NCBI GenBank assembly: GCA_020445255.1
Contig: JAGRGY010000001.1
Span: 99,810-163,809, forward strand
DNA length: 64,000 nt
DNA from: Gammaproteobacteria bacterium
GTDB taxonomy: Bacteria; Pseudomonadota; Gammaproteobacteria; Chromatiales; Chromatiaceae
Direction of reading: 5' to 3'
Under the pieces are notes generated by a model. The model saw nothing but the letters and a program-made list of their open reading frames with translations. It was not told where the DNA came from and did no database searches. Numbering within the stretch: position 1 is the stretch's first letter; every line of letters starts with the position of its first letter. Below, one piece after another: positions 50,283-57,277 of this stretch. The position numbers and the translations under genes are program-made.

Positions 50283-51554
50283 CTAATCGTTGCCGGCCTT
50301 GCCGTGACCGAGCTGGAACAGCGCGTTCGCGGCCTCGAGCAGTTCGCGGCGGCCGTTGCTGCCGGCCTCGCGCAGCTGCGTGCTGGGGGTATGCAGCAGC
50401 TTGTTGGTCAGGGTCTGGGCGAGAAATGCGAGCACCTCGTCCGGCGGCTTGCCGCATGCGAGCATGCGCTGGGCCTTGCCCAGCACCTCGTCGCGCACCG
50501 CGTGGGCCTGGCGGCGGTAGTCCTGGATCAGGCCGACGGCGTCGAGCGAACGCATCCAGGCAAGGAATTCCTCGACCTGGAAGGTGATGATCTCACGCGC
50601 CTGACCGGCCGCCTCCTGGCGGGACTGCAGGTTGGCCTGGATCACCTCGTCGAGGTCGTCGACCGTGTACAGGTAGACATCCTCGAGATTGCTGACCTCG
50701 GGCTCGATGTCGCGCGGTACGGCGATGTCGACCATGAACATCGGGCGGTGGCGGCGGCGTTTGAGCGCACTCTCGACCGTGCCTTTGCCGAGCACCGGCA
50801 CCGGGCTCGCGGTCGATGCGATGACGATGTCGGCCTCGGCCAGATGCGCGGGCAACTCGGTCAGGCCGATCGCGAAGGCGTCGAACTGGTGGGCCAGCGC
50901 CTGTGCCCGGCCGATCGTGCGGTTGGCGACGATCAGTCGTCCGATACCGTTCTGCGCGAGGTGGCGCGCGGCCAGTTCAATCGTCTCGCCGGCACCGATC
51001 AGCATCGCGGTCTGCTCGCTGAGGTCGGAAAAGATCTGGCGCGCCAGGCTGACAGCGGCGAACGCGACCGACACCGGGCTGTCGCCGATCGCGGTATCGG
51101 TGCGGACCTGTTTGGCCGTGCTGAACGCATGCTGGAACAGCCGCGTCAGCAACTTGCCGGTGCGTCCCGAGTCGCGCGCGACCTGGAAGGCATTCTTGAC
51201 CTGGCCGAGGATCTGCGGCTCGCCCAGGATCAGCGAGTCCAGGCCGCTGGCGACCGACAGCAGGTGGTTGATGGCAGTGCGCCCCTGGTGCGCGTACAGG
51301 TAGGGCGCGACGTCTTCGACGGCGAGCCCGTGGAACCCGGCCAGCCAGTCGCGCGTCAATTCCAGTGCATCTTCGTTGGCGTGGCAGTAAAGTTCCGTAC
51401 GGTTGCAGGTCGAGAGAATGACGGCCTCGTTTACGCCATCGATATCCGTCAGGCTGCGTAGCGCCGCGACGATGATATCGGGCCCGAACGTCACGCGTTC
51501 CCGGATGTTTACCGGCGCTGTGGTGTGGTTGAGTCCGAGGGCGAGCAGGGGCAT
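50283..51554 (-). CDS. hemA: Glutamyl-tRNA reductase
   Basis: A 423-residue enzyme that reduces Glu-tRNA(Glu) to glutamate-1-semialdehyde, the first committed step of tetrapyrrole synthesis by the C5 route. The catalytic Cys is C50 in VILSTCNRTELYCHAN. The NADPH domain contains AMLIGAGETIELAARHLAQNG abbreviated LIGAGETIE near 185. The ATG at 51554 gives the usual MPLLALGLNH start; a TTG nine bases earlier is not needed. It is divergent from the TPR lipoprotein gene across a 54-bp region that must hold both promoters. Confidence 0.95.
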   Translation of the reverse strand: MPLLALGLNHTTAPVNIRERVTFGPDIIVAALRSLTDIDGVNEAVILSTCNRTELYCHANEDALELTRDWLAGFHGLAVEDVAPYLYAHQGRTAINHLLSVASGLDSLILGEPQILGQVKNAFQVARDSGRTGKLLTRLFQHAFSTAKQVRTDTAIGDSPVSVAFAAVSLARQIFSDLSEQTAMLIGAGETIELAARHLAQNGIGRLIVANRTIGRAQALAHQFDAFAIGLTELPAHLAEADIVIASTASPVPVLGKGTVESALKRRRHRPMFMVDIAVPRDIEPEVSNLEDVYLYTVDDLDEVIQANLQSRQEAAGQAREIITFQVEEFLAWMRSLDAVGLIQDYRRQAHAVRDEVLGKAQRMLACGKPPDEVLAFLAQTLTNKLLHTPSTQLREAGSNGRRELLEAANALFQLGHGKAGND

Positions 51555-51608
51555 AGTGGCCAAGCTGACACGGGTTAGGTTAGAAATTTTGAGATATCAA
51601 GTAGTTGA

Positions 51609-53438
51609 ATGCAAGTGGTCATGAACCCTGGTGTTAGGAAGGACAGTCCGGCCGGCCCGGCATGGTCGGCGCGTGTGCCCCACGGGGGCAGGACCGCAAA
51701 ACAGACGCTGGTGGCCTGCCTTGCGATCGTCGTGCTGCTGGCGCTGCAGGGCTGCCAGTCGCTGCCGATGCCGGCGGACGGCGAGGACGCGGCCGACGGC
51801 GGCGAGGTGGTGCTGCCGTTCCCCGAACCGCAGCCGCCGACGCGCGAATTGGACGAAGACCTCGTCTACAGCTACCTGGTCGGCGAGATCGCCGCCCACC
51901 GCGGCGATCTGCGGCTTTCGCAGAGCCACTACCAGCATGCGGCGATCCTGGCCCGCGATGCCTATGCCGCGGAGCGCGCGACCCGCATCGCGCTGCATCT
52001 GAAAGACTACCAGGCAGGGTTGGCCGCGGTACGCCGCTGGGTGGAGCTCGCGCCCAACGACCTGACGGCGCGCCAGCTGGCCACGGTCCTGTTCCTGCGT
52101 GACAAGCAGCTGGATGCCGCCGGCGAACAGCTCGACGCCCTCGTGCTGATCGCGAACGCGCGTGGTGTCGACGGCTATCTGCAGGCGGCCGGCGCGCTCA
52201 GCGTCGAGAACGACCGCGCGGGTGCCGAGACGTTGATGCAGGGCCTGAATGCGCGCAATCCGGACGATGTTCGCTCGTTGTACGGTCTGGGCGTGCTCGA
52301 AGCGGCGCACAGGCGCTTCGAGGACGCCGAGTCGCATCTGCGCGAGGTGCTGCAGCGCAAGCCCGAGTGGGAGCAGCCGCGGGTGCTGCTGGCACGGGTG
52401 CTGGTGGCACAGAGTCGGCGCGACGAAGCGCTGACAATGCTGGCCGACAGCGTCGGTCGCTACCCGGACAGCTCGGTGTTGCGCACCGCGTATTCACGCA
52501 TGCTCGTCGACGCCGGCGACTATGCCAAAGCATTGGAACAGTTTCGCCACCTGTACCGCCAGAGTCCCGATGACGACGAGATTGCATTCGGCTATGCGAT
52601 GCTGGCGACGCAGCAGGAACAATGGGACGAGGCACGGCCGGTGTGGCAGGTACTCCGCGGCCGACCCGAGCGACGCGACGAGGCCAGCTATTACCTGGCG
52701 CAGATCGAGGAACGAACCGGACACGAAGACCTCGCAATCGGTCTGTTCGGCACCGTCACCGGCAGTGAGCTCAAGGTTGACGCGGTGATGCGGGCGGCGC
52801 AGATACTCGGTCGCACCGGGCGGCTCGGTCAGGCGCGCGACCTGCTGCAGCAGGCCCGGATCGCCAACCCCGGGCGCGCCGCCGATCTCTACGTCGCCGA
52901 GACGCAGCTGGTACAAAAACACGGGGACAGCGAGGTCGCCCTGCACCTCTACGACGACGGCCTGCGCGCGTTTCCCGACAACCACGATCTGCGCTACAAC
53001 CGTGCGCTGTTTGTCCTCGAACTGGGCGACTTCCCTGGGATGGAAAAGGATCTGCGCCTGATCCTTGCGCAGGATCCGGACAACGCCGACGCACTGAACG
53101 CGCTCGGCTACACGCTGGCTGATCGTAACGAACGCCTGGACGAGGCCTTCACGCTGGTGGCGCGTGCGCTCAAGCTGAAGCCGGACAGCCCCGCCGTGCT
53201 CGACAGCATGGGCTGGGTGCTTTACCGCCAGGGTGATCTGGTGCAGGCGGCCAGCCATCTGCGCCGTGCCCTTGAACTCACGCGCGACGACGAGATCGCT
53301 GCGCACCTGGGCGAGGTGCTGTGGGTGAAGGGTCAGCGCGACGATGCGCAGGCGGTGTGGCGCGAGGCGCTGGTACACAAGCCCGACAGCGACAAGATCC
53401 GGGCGGTGATCGAAAGGCTTCAGGCCGGCCAGCAATGA
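51609..53438 (+). CDS. TPR-repeat lipoprotein
   Basis: A 609-residue protein with a signal peptide ending in the lipobox ALQGC (Cys49 from the first ATG), so it is probably an outer-membrane or inner-membrane lipoprotein facing the periplasm. Residues 85-600 are a series of tetratricopeptide repeats, for example DVRSLYGLGVLEAAHRRFED and AVLDSMGWVLYRQGDLVQAA. The segment before the hydrophobic stretch is unusually long; an ATG at 51621 or a GTG at 51675 may be the real start. The gene occupies the hemA-ispE interval and overlaps ispE. Such proteins are thought to act in envelope assembly, but no partner is known. Confidence 0.87.
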   Translation: MQVVMNPGVRKDSPAGPAWSARVPHGGRTAKQTLVACLAIVVLLALQGCQSLPMPADGEDAADGGEVVLPFPEPQPPTRELDEDLVYSYLVGEIAAHRGDLRLSQSHYQHAAILARDAYAAERATRIALHLKDYQAGLAAVRRWVELAPNDLTARQLATVLFLRDKQLDAAGEQLDALVLIANARGVDGYLQAAGALSVENDRAGAETLMQGLNARNPDDVRSLYGLGVLEAAHRRFEDAESHLREVLQRKPEWEQPRVLLARVLVAQSRRDEALTMLADSVGRYPDSSVLRTAYSRMLVDAGDYAKALEQFRHLYRQSPDDDEIAFGYAMLATQQEQWDEARPVWQVLRGRPERRDEASYYLAQIEERTGHEDLAIGLFGTVTGSELKVDAVMRAAQILGRTGRLGQARDLLQQARIANPGRAADLYVAETQLVQKHGDSEVALHLYDDGLRAFPDNHDLRYNRALFVLELGDFPGMEKDLRLILAQDPDNADALNALGYTLADRNERLDEAFTLVARALKLKPDSPAVLDSMGWVLYRQGDLVQAASHLRRALELTRDDEIAAHLGEVLWVKGQRDDAQAVWREALVHKPDSDKIRAVIERLQAGQQ

Positions 53439-54274
53439 TTCCCAAGGGTGCCTGGCCGGCGCCGGCGAAGCTCAACCTGATGTTGCGCGTGGTCGGTCGG
53501 CGCAATGACGGCTACCACCGGCTTCAGACCGTGTTCCAGTTCATCGATCTCGCCGATAGCCTGTACATCGACGTACACGACGATGGCACGGTTCGACGCA
53601 TCGGCGGGCCGGCCGGTGTCGACGAAGACGACGACCTCGTCGTGCGCGCGGCGCGACTGCTGCAGCACGCCACCGGGTCGCGGCTGGGGGCCCGGGTCCG
53701 GCTCGACAAGCAGATCCCGGTGGGCGCGGGGCTCGGCGGCGGCAGTTCCGACGCGGCGACCACGCTGGTCGCGCTGAACCACCTGTGGCGATGTGGCCTG
53801 GATGCCCGCCGACTCGCACAGTTGGGCCTGCAACTCGGCGCCGATGTGCCGATTTTCGTCCACGGTCGTGCCGCCTGGGCCGAGGGAGTCGGCGAAACGC
53901 TGACCGATGTCGACCTGCCGACGCCCGTCTACCTCGTCCTCAAGCCGCCGGTCCACGTCAGCACGGGAAAAGTGTTCCAAGACCCGGAATTGACAAGGAA
54001 TTCTCGCAGAATCACAATACGCGACTTTCTCGGCGGCGAGCGCGGGAACGATTGCCTGGCCGTGGTGCGGAAACGCTATCCGGACGTGGCGCATGCGTTC
54101 GACTGGCTGGATCGGCACGCGCCGGCACGATTGACCGGCACCGGTGCCTGTGTGTTCGCCGAGATACGCAGCCGGACAGACGCAGAGGTACTGCTGACAC
54201 AGCTGCCGGCTGGCGTGGAAGGCTTCGTCACGCAGGGTGTCAATCGCTCTCCGTTACTCGACGGGCCGCGCTGA
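53435..54274 (+). CDS. ispE: 4-diphosphocytidyl-2-C-methyl-D-erythritol kinase
   Basis: A 279-residue GHMP kinase of the methylerythritol phosphate route to isoprenoids. It starts WPAPAKLNLMLRVVGRRNDGYH, includes the ATP-binding PVGAGLGGGSSDAATTLVALN near residue 92, and the C-terminal TGTGACVFAEI. The ATG at 53435 overlaps the TPR gene stop codon (ATGA). The tRNA-Gln gene starts 22 bp after its stop. Confidence 0.94.
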   Translation: MIPKGAWPAPAKLNLMLRVVGRRNDGYHRLQTVFQFIDLADSLYIDVHDDGTVRRIGGPAGVDEDDDLVVRAARLLQHATGSRLGARVRLDKQIPVGAGLGGGSSDAATTLVALNHLWRCGLDARRLAQLGLQLGADVPIFVHGRAAWAEGVGETLTDVDLPTPVYLVLKPPVHVSTGKVFQDPELTRNSRRITIRDFLGGERGNDCLAVVRKRYPDVAHAFDWLDRHAPARLTGTGACVFAEIRSRTDAEVLLTQLPAGVEGFVTQGVNRSPLLDGPR

Positions 54275-54296
54275 CCGGGTATCGACGATCGAATTT

Positions 54297-54372
54297 TGGG
54301 GCGTGGCCAAGCGGTTAAGGCACCGGACTTTGACTCCGGCACTCGTAGGTTCGAATCCTACCGCCCCAGCCA
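54297..54372 (+). tRNA. tRNA-Gln (anticodon TTG)
   Basis: A 76-nt cloverleaf: acceptor TGGGGCG pairs with CGCCCCA, discriminator G and encoded CCA at 54370-54372; the T arm is GTAGG-TTCGAAT-CCTAC; the anticodon loop reads CTTTGAC with anticodon TTG. It sits between ispE and prs, its usual place in gammaproteobacteria. Its last 18 nt are the first copy of the repeat described next. Confidence 0.96.
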
Positions 54373-54512
54373 TAGTTGGCAGCCGCGCAGCGGCATGCAC
54401 AGGGCGTGCATCGGCGGTAGGAGGCGAACCGAAAAGGTTCGACGCAGGCGCGCAGCGCCAAGAACGTCGCGCGCAGCGCGGCGGCCCGGAGGGCGAGGGC
54501 GTAGCCCGAGTG
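54355..54512 (+). repeat. tRNA-Gln-coupled tandem repeat, unit 1 (158 bp)
   Basis: The unit begins inside the tRNA gene with the last 18 nt of tRNA-Gln. A Gln-specific spacer follows with hairpins GCCGC-GCA-GCGGC and ATGCAC-AGGGC-GTGCAT. At 54413-54422 is GGCGGTAGGA, the exact complement of TCCTACCGCC in the tRNA 3' end. Then comes the core: CGAACC-GAAAA-GGTTCG, GGCGC-GCA-GCGCC, CGCGC-GCA-GCGCG, GCCC-GGA-GGGC and GGGC-GTA-GCCC. The core is shared with the repeats behind tRNA-Tyr at 63279. The unit is presumably transcribed as the 3' trailer of the tRNA precursor. It has no convincing protein-coding capacity. Confidence 0.92.
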
Positions 54513-54670
54513 ATCCTACCGCCCCAGCCATAGTTGGCAGCCGCGCAGCGGCATGCACAGGGCGTGCGTCGGCGGTAGGAGGCGAACCGAAAAGGTTCGA
54601 CGCAGGCGCGCAGCGCCAGGAACGTCGCGCGCAGCGCGGCGGCCCGGAGGGCGCGGGCGTAGCCCGAGTG
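54513..54670 (+). repeat. tRNA-Gln-coupled tandem repeat, unit 2 (158 bp)
   Basis: This unit is the same length as unit 1 and differs by three substitutions, about 98 percent identity. One of them changes ATGCAC/GTGCAT to ATGCAC/GTGCGT, which turns a Watson-Crick pair into a wobble and keeps the stem. It again begins with the 18-nt copy of the tRNA-Gln 3' end, including CCA. The complementary arm GGCGGTAGGA is retained. Confidence 0.92.
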
Positions 54671-54688
54671 ATCCTACCGCCCCGGCCA
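54671..54688 (+). repeat. Terminal partial copy of the tRNA-Gln 3' end
   Basis: The array closes with a third copy of the tRNA end, identical over 13 nt and then diverged by one base (CGGCCA instead of CAGCCA). Array size is therefore about 2.1 units. The following 115 bp up to prs contain no gene and a short hairpin near 54690-54705 (GGCCATC-GTC-GTGATGGCC). Confidence 0.85.
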
Positions 54689-54804
54689 TCGTCGTGATGG
54701 CCGTACCGAAGTCGGGTCGCAGACCCGCGTGCGACCGACGCATGCAGAGTGACGAGGCCTGCCCGGCGGCGAGCCTTGGTGTCGAACGGTGAGGGGAGTC
54801 GAGG

Positions 54805-55758
54805 GTGTCGAGCAGCGGCGTGATGGTTTTTTCCGGCAACGCGAATCCGCAACTCACGGCGGATATCGCGGCGTATCTCGACATCCCGTTGGGCAAGGCC
54901 GCGGTCGGCCAGTTCAGCGACGGCGAGTCGATGGTCGAGATCCAGGAAAACGTGCGCGGTCGCGACGTGTTCGTCGTGCAGCCGACCTGCGAGCCGACCA
55001 ACGACAACCTGATGGAGTTGTTGGTGATGATCGACGCGCTGCGCTGGTCGTCGGTGCGCCGCGTGACGGCGGTGATCCCGTATTACGGGTATGCGCGCCA
55101 GGACCGCCGACCACGTTCGGCGCGGGTGCCGATCACCGCCCGGCTCGCAGCGAAGATGATCGGTACCGCGGGCGCCGACCGGGTGTTGACGATGGACCTG
55201 CATGCCGACCAAATCCAGGGCTTTTTCGACATACCGGTCGACAACGTCTACGCGTCGCCGATCCTGCTTGGTGACATCTGGCGGCAGAAGTATGACGACC
55301 TGATGGTCGTGTCGCCCGACGTGGGCGGCGTGGTGCGGGCACGGGCATTGGCGAAGCGGTTGGATGACGCGGATCTCGCGATCATCGACAAGCGCCGGCC
55401 GAAGGCCAACGTGGCCCAGGTGATGAACATCATCGGCGATGTCGAGGGACGTAGCTGTGTGCTCATCGACGACCTCGTCGATACCGCCGGCACATTGTGC
55501 AAGGCAGCGGCGGCCTTGAAGGAGCATGGTGCGGCGCAGGTCGTCGCGTATTGTACGCATGCGGTGTTGTCTGGGCCTGCGGTGACCAATATCGAGTCGT
55601 CGCGCCTGGACGAACTGGTCGTCACCAACACGATCCCGCTGCGCGAGGATGCCGTGGCGTGTACCAAGATCCGGCAGTTGTCGATTGCCGGCCTGCTGGC
55701 CGAGTCGATTCGCCGGATCAACAACGAGGAATCTGTCAGTTCACTCTTCGTGGACTGA
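54805..55758 (+). CDS. prs: Ribose-phosphate pyrophosphokinase
   Basis: A 317-residue PRPP synthase that makes phosphoribosyl pyrophosphate for nucleotides, His and Trp. It shows [19 protein letters not shown] at the start, the ATP region [14 protein letters not shown] near 97, [20 protein letters not shown] near 132, and the PRPP loop [18 protein letters not shown] near 220. The GTG at 54805 has a GAGGGGAG ribosome site; an ATG at 54823 would be short by six residues and has no good site. Confidence 0.95.
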   Translation: MSSSGVMVFSGNANPQLTADIAAYLDIPLGKAAVGQFSDGESMVEIQENVRGRDVFVVQPTCEPTNDNLMELLVMIDALRWSSVRRVTAVIPYYGYARQDRRPRSARVPITARLAAKMIGTAGADRVLTMDLHADQIQGFFDIPVDNVYASPILLGDIWRQKYDDLMVVSPDVGGVVRARALAKRLDDADLAIIDKRRPKANVAQVMNIIGDVEGRSCVLIDDLVDTAGTLCKAAAALKEHGAAQVVAYCTHAVLSGPAVTNIESSRLDELVVTNTIPLREDAVACTKIRQLSIAGLLAESIRRINNEESVSSLFVD

Positions 55759-55788
55759 CGATGGGACGGGGTTGTGCCCCGAATGAAT

Positions 55789-55832
55789 GTCCGGCAGGGG
55801 CCTGGTCGCGGGTCGCCGGACGAATTTTTGTT
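55789..55832 (+). terminator. Hairpin with T-run just upstream of rplY
   Basis: GTCCGGC pairs with GCCGGAC around a 19-nt loop, followed by GAATTTTTGTTT. It ends 18 bp before the rplY start codon, so besides ending prs transcripts it could act as an attenuator in an rplY leader. Confidence 0.45.
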
Positions 55833-55849
55833 TAGAGAGAGATAGAGAC

Positions 55850-56479
55850 ATGCAAGAGAATTTCGAAATCAATGCAGTCTCCCGCAACGATCAGGGCAAG
55901 GGTGCGAGCCGCCGCCTGCGTCGCGAGGGGATGGTGCCGGGTATCATCTATGGTGGCGGTGAGGACCCCGAGATGTTCGCCACCCGGCACAACGAGCTGA
56001 TCCAGCACCTGGATCACGAGGCGTTTTACTCGCACATCCTGACCGTGAAGGTTGATGGCAAGGCGCAGAAGGTCGTGCTGAAGGACCTGCAGCGTCACCC
56101 TTCGAAGCCGTTCGTTACTCACGTCGATCTGTTGCGCGTCGCTGCCGGCGACCGCATCAAGATGCACGTGCCGCTGCACTTCCTGAACGAAGCCACGGCG
56201 CCCGGCGTCAAGGCCGGGGGGCAGATCTCGCACACCGTGACCGACGTGGAGGTGATCTGCGAAGCCAAGGACCTGCCCGAGTACATCGAGGTCGATCTGG
56301 GTGCTTTGAATGTCGGCGACATCATCCACTTGACCGAACTGAAGCTGCCGCAAGGGGTGGCGTTGGTGGCGCTGAGTCATGGTGACCCGGCCGAGCACGA
56401 TTCGGCGGTGGTTTCGATCCATGCGCCGCGCGGTGGTGGGTCGGACGAGGCTGGCGAGGAAGGCGAGGTGACGGAGTAA
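55850..56479 (+). CDS. rplY: 50S ribosomal protein L25 (CTC-type)
   Basis: A 209-residue L25 of the long CTC form: an N-terminal 5S rRNA-binding domain (FEINAVSRNDQGKGASRRLRREG, VPGIIYGGG) and a C-terminal beta domain (LHFLNEATAPGVKAGG, LPEYIEVDLGALNVGDII). E. coli has only the short form, whereas the long form is common in other proteobacteria. The acidic C-terminal tail is Gly/Glu-rich. The ATG at 55850 follows GAGAGAGATAGAGAC. Confidence 0.94.
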   Translation: MQENFEINAVSRNDQGKGASRRLRREGMVPGIIYGGGEDPEMFATRHNELIQHLDHEAFYSHILTVKVDGKAQKVVLKDLQRHPSKPFVTHVDLLRVAAGDRIKMHVPLHFLNEATAPGVKAGGQISHTVTDVEVICEAKDLPEYIEVDLGALNVGDIIHLTELKLPQGVALVALSHGDPAEHDSAVVSIHAPRGGGSDEAGEEGEVTE

Positions 56480-56511
56480 CCCCCGGTTCACGTCGAATCG
56501 TCTGCAACAGG

Positions 56512-56539
56512 ACGGCGGCTTCGTGCCGCCGTTTTGTTT
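56512..56539 (+). terminator. Rho-independent terminator after rplY
   Basis: An 8-bp stem, ACGGCGGC with GCCGCCGT, around a 5-nt loop is followed by TTTTGTTT. It lies 33 bp after the rplY stop and separates it from pth. Confidence 0.75.
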
Positions 56540-56634
56540 GCGATGGCTCGCACGATCCGCCATTGCGTGTGGTCAGCGGGTGGTTGCGGTCGGTGGCCGC
56601 AGCGGGAACCGACGAGGTATACAGGGTAAAACCG

Positions 56635-57213
56635 ATGGACGCGATCAGGTGTATCGTGGGGCTCGGCAACCCCGGCGCAAAATACGAAGACACCCGTCAC
56701 AATGCCGGCTTTCGATTCGTCGATGCCTTGGCGCGGGCGAACGATGTCGCATTGCGCGCCGAAAACAAGTTCTCAGCGGAACTGGGTCGTATCACGACTC
56801 CGGCCGGTGATTGCTGGCTGCTTAAGCCCATGACCTACATGAATCACAGCGGACGTTCGGTCGCGGCGGTATGCAATTTCTACCGCATTTCACCACCGCA
56901 GCTGCTGGTCGCCTACGATGAACTGGATCTCGATCCCGGTGTCGTGCGCCTGAAGACGGGTGGCGGCCACGGCGGACACAATGGCATGCGCGATATCTGT
57001 GCCGCGCTCGGCAGTCAGGACTTTCACCGCCTGCGGATTGGCATCGGGCATCCGGGTCATCGGGAGGCCGTCGTTGGGCATGTGCTGTCGCGTGCCGGAA
57101 AAGAGGAACAGCGGGCGATCGACGATGCCATCACAGCGGCGCTCGCCGTCGTGGACATCGTGTTGGCCGGTGACCTGCAGAAGGCCATGACCCGGCTGCA
57201 CACTGCAGGTTGA
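56635..57213 (+). CDS. pth: Peptidyl-tRNA hydrolase
   Basis: A 192-residue enzyme that frees tRNA from peptidyl-tRNA dropped by ribosomes. It shows CIVGLGNPGAKYEDTRHNAGF with catalytic His22, MTYMNHSGRSV near 66 and the gate region GGGHGGHNGMRDICAALGSQDFHRLRIGIGHP abbreviated GGHGGHNGMRDI near 112. The ATG at 56635 is the family start. It follows rplY as in most gammaproteobacteria. Confidence 0.95.
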   Translation: MDAIRCIVGLGNPGAKYEDTRHNAGFRFVDALARANDVALRAENKFSAELGRITTPAGDCWLLKPMTYMNHSGRSVAAVCNFYRISPPQLLVAYDELDLDPGVVRLKTGGGHGGHNGMRDICAALGSQDFHRLRIGIGHPGHREAVVGHVLSRAGKEEQRAIDDAITAALAVVDIVLAGDLQKAMTRLHTAG

Positions 57214-57230
57214 TTGTCGGGCGAAAGCGC

Positions 57231-57265
57231 AAAGAAAAAGCCCTCCCCGCACGCGGGGAGGGCTT
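57231..57265 (-). terminator. Convergent-gene terminator between pth and the RND transporter gene
   Basis: An 11-bp perfect stem (GCCCTCCCCGC with GCGGGGAGGGC) is followed on the minus strand by TTTTTCTTT. It ends the transporter gene; on the plus strand only two T follow, so it serves pth less well. Confidence 0.85.
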
Positions 57266-57277
57266 GGCGACGAAGGC

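Noticed and set aside
54355..54670. Repeats considered as a CRISPR array
   Set aside because: The units are 158 bp and nearly identical throughout, without unique spacers; no cas genes are present.
54296..54792. Arg-rich frames across the repeat array behind tRNA-Gln, reminiscent of the protamine-like Tpr of E. coli tyrT
   Set aside because: The 158-bp period is not a multiple of three, so each unit is read in a different frame; no ribosome site is convincing. The array is better explained as RNA-level structure.
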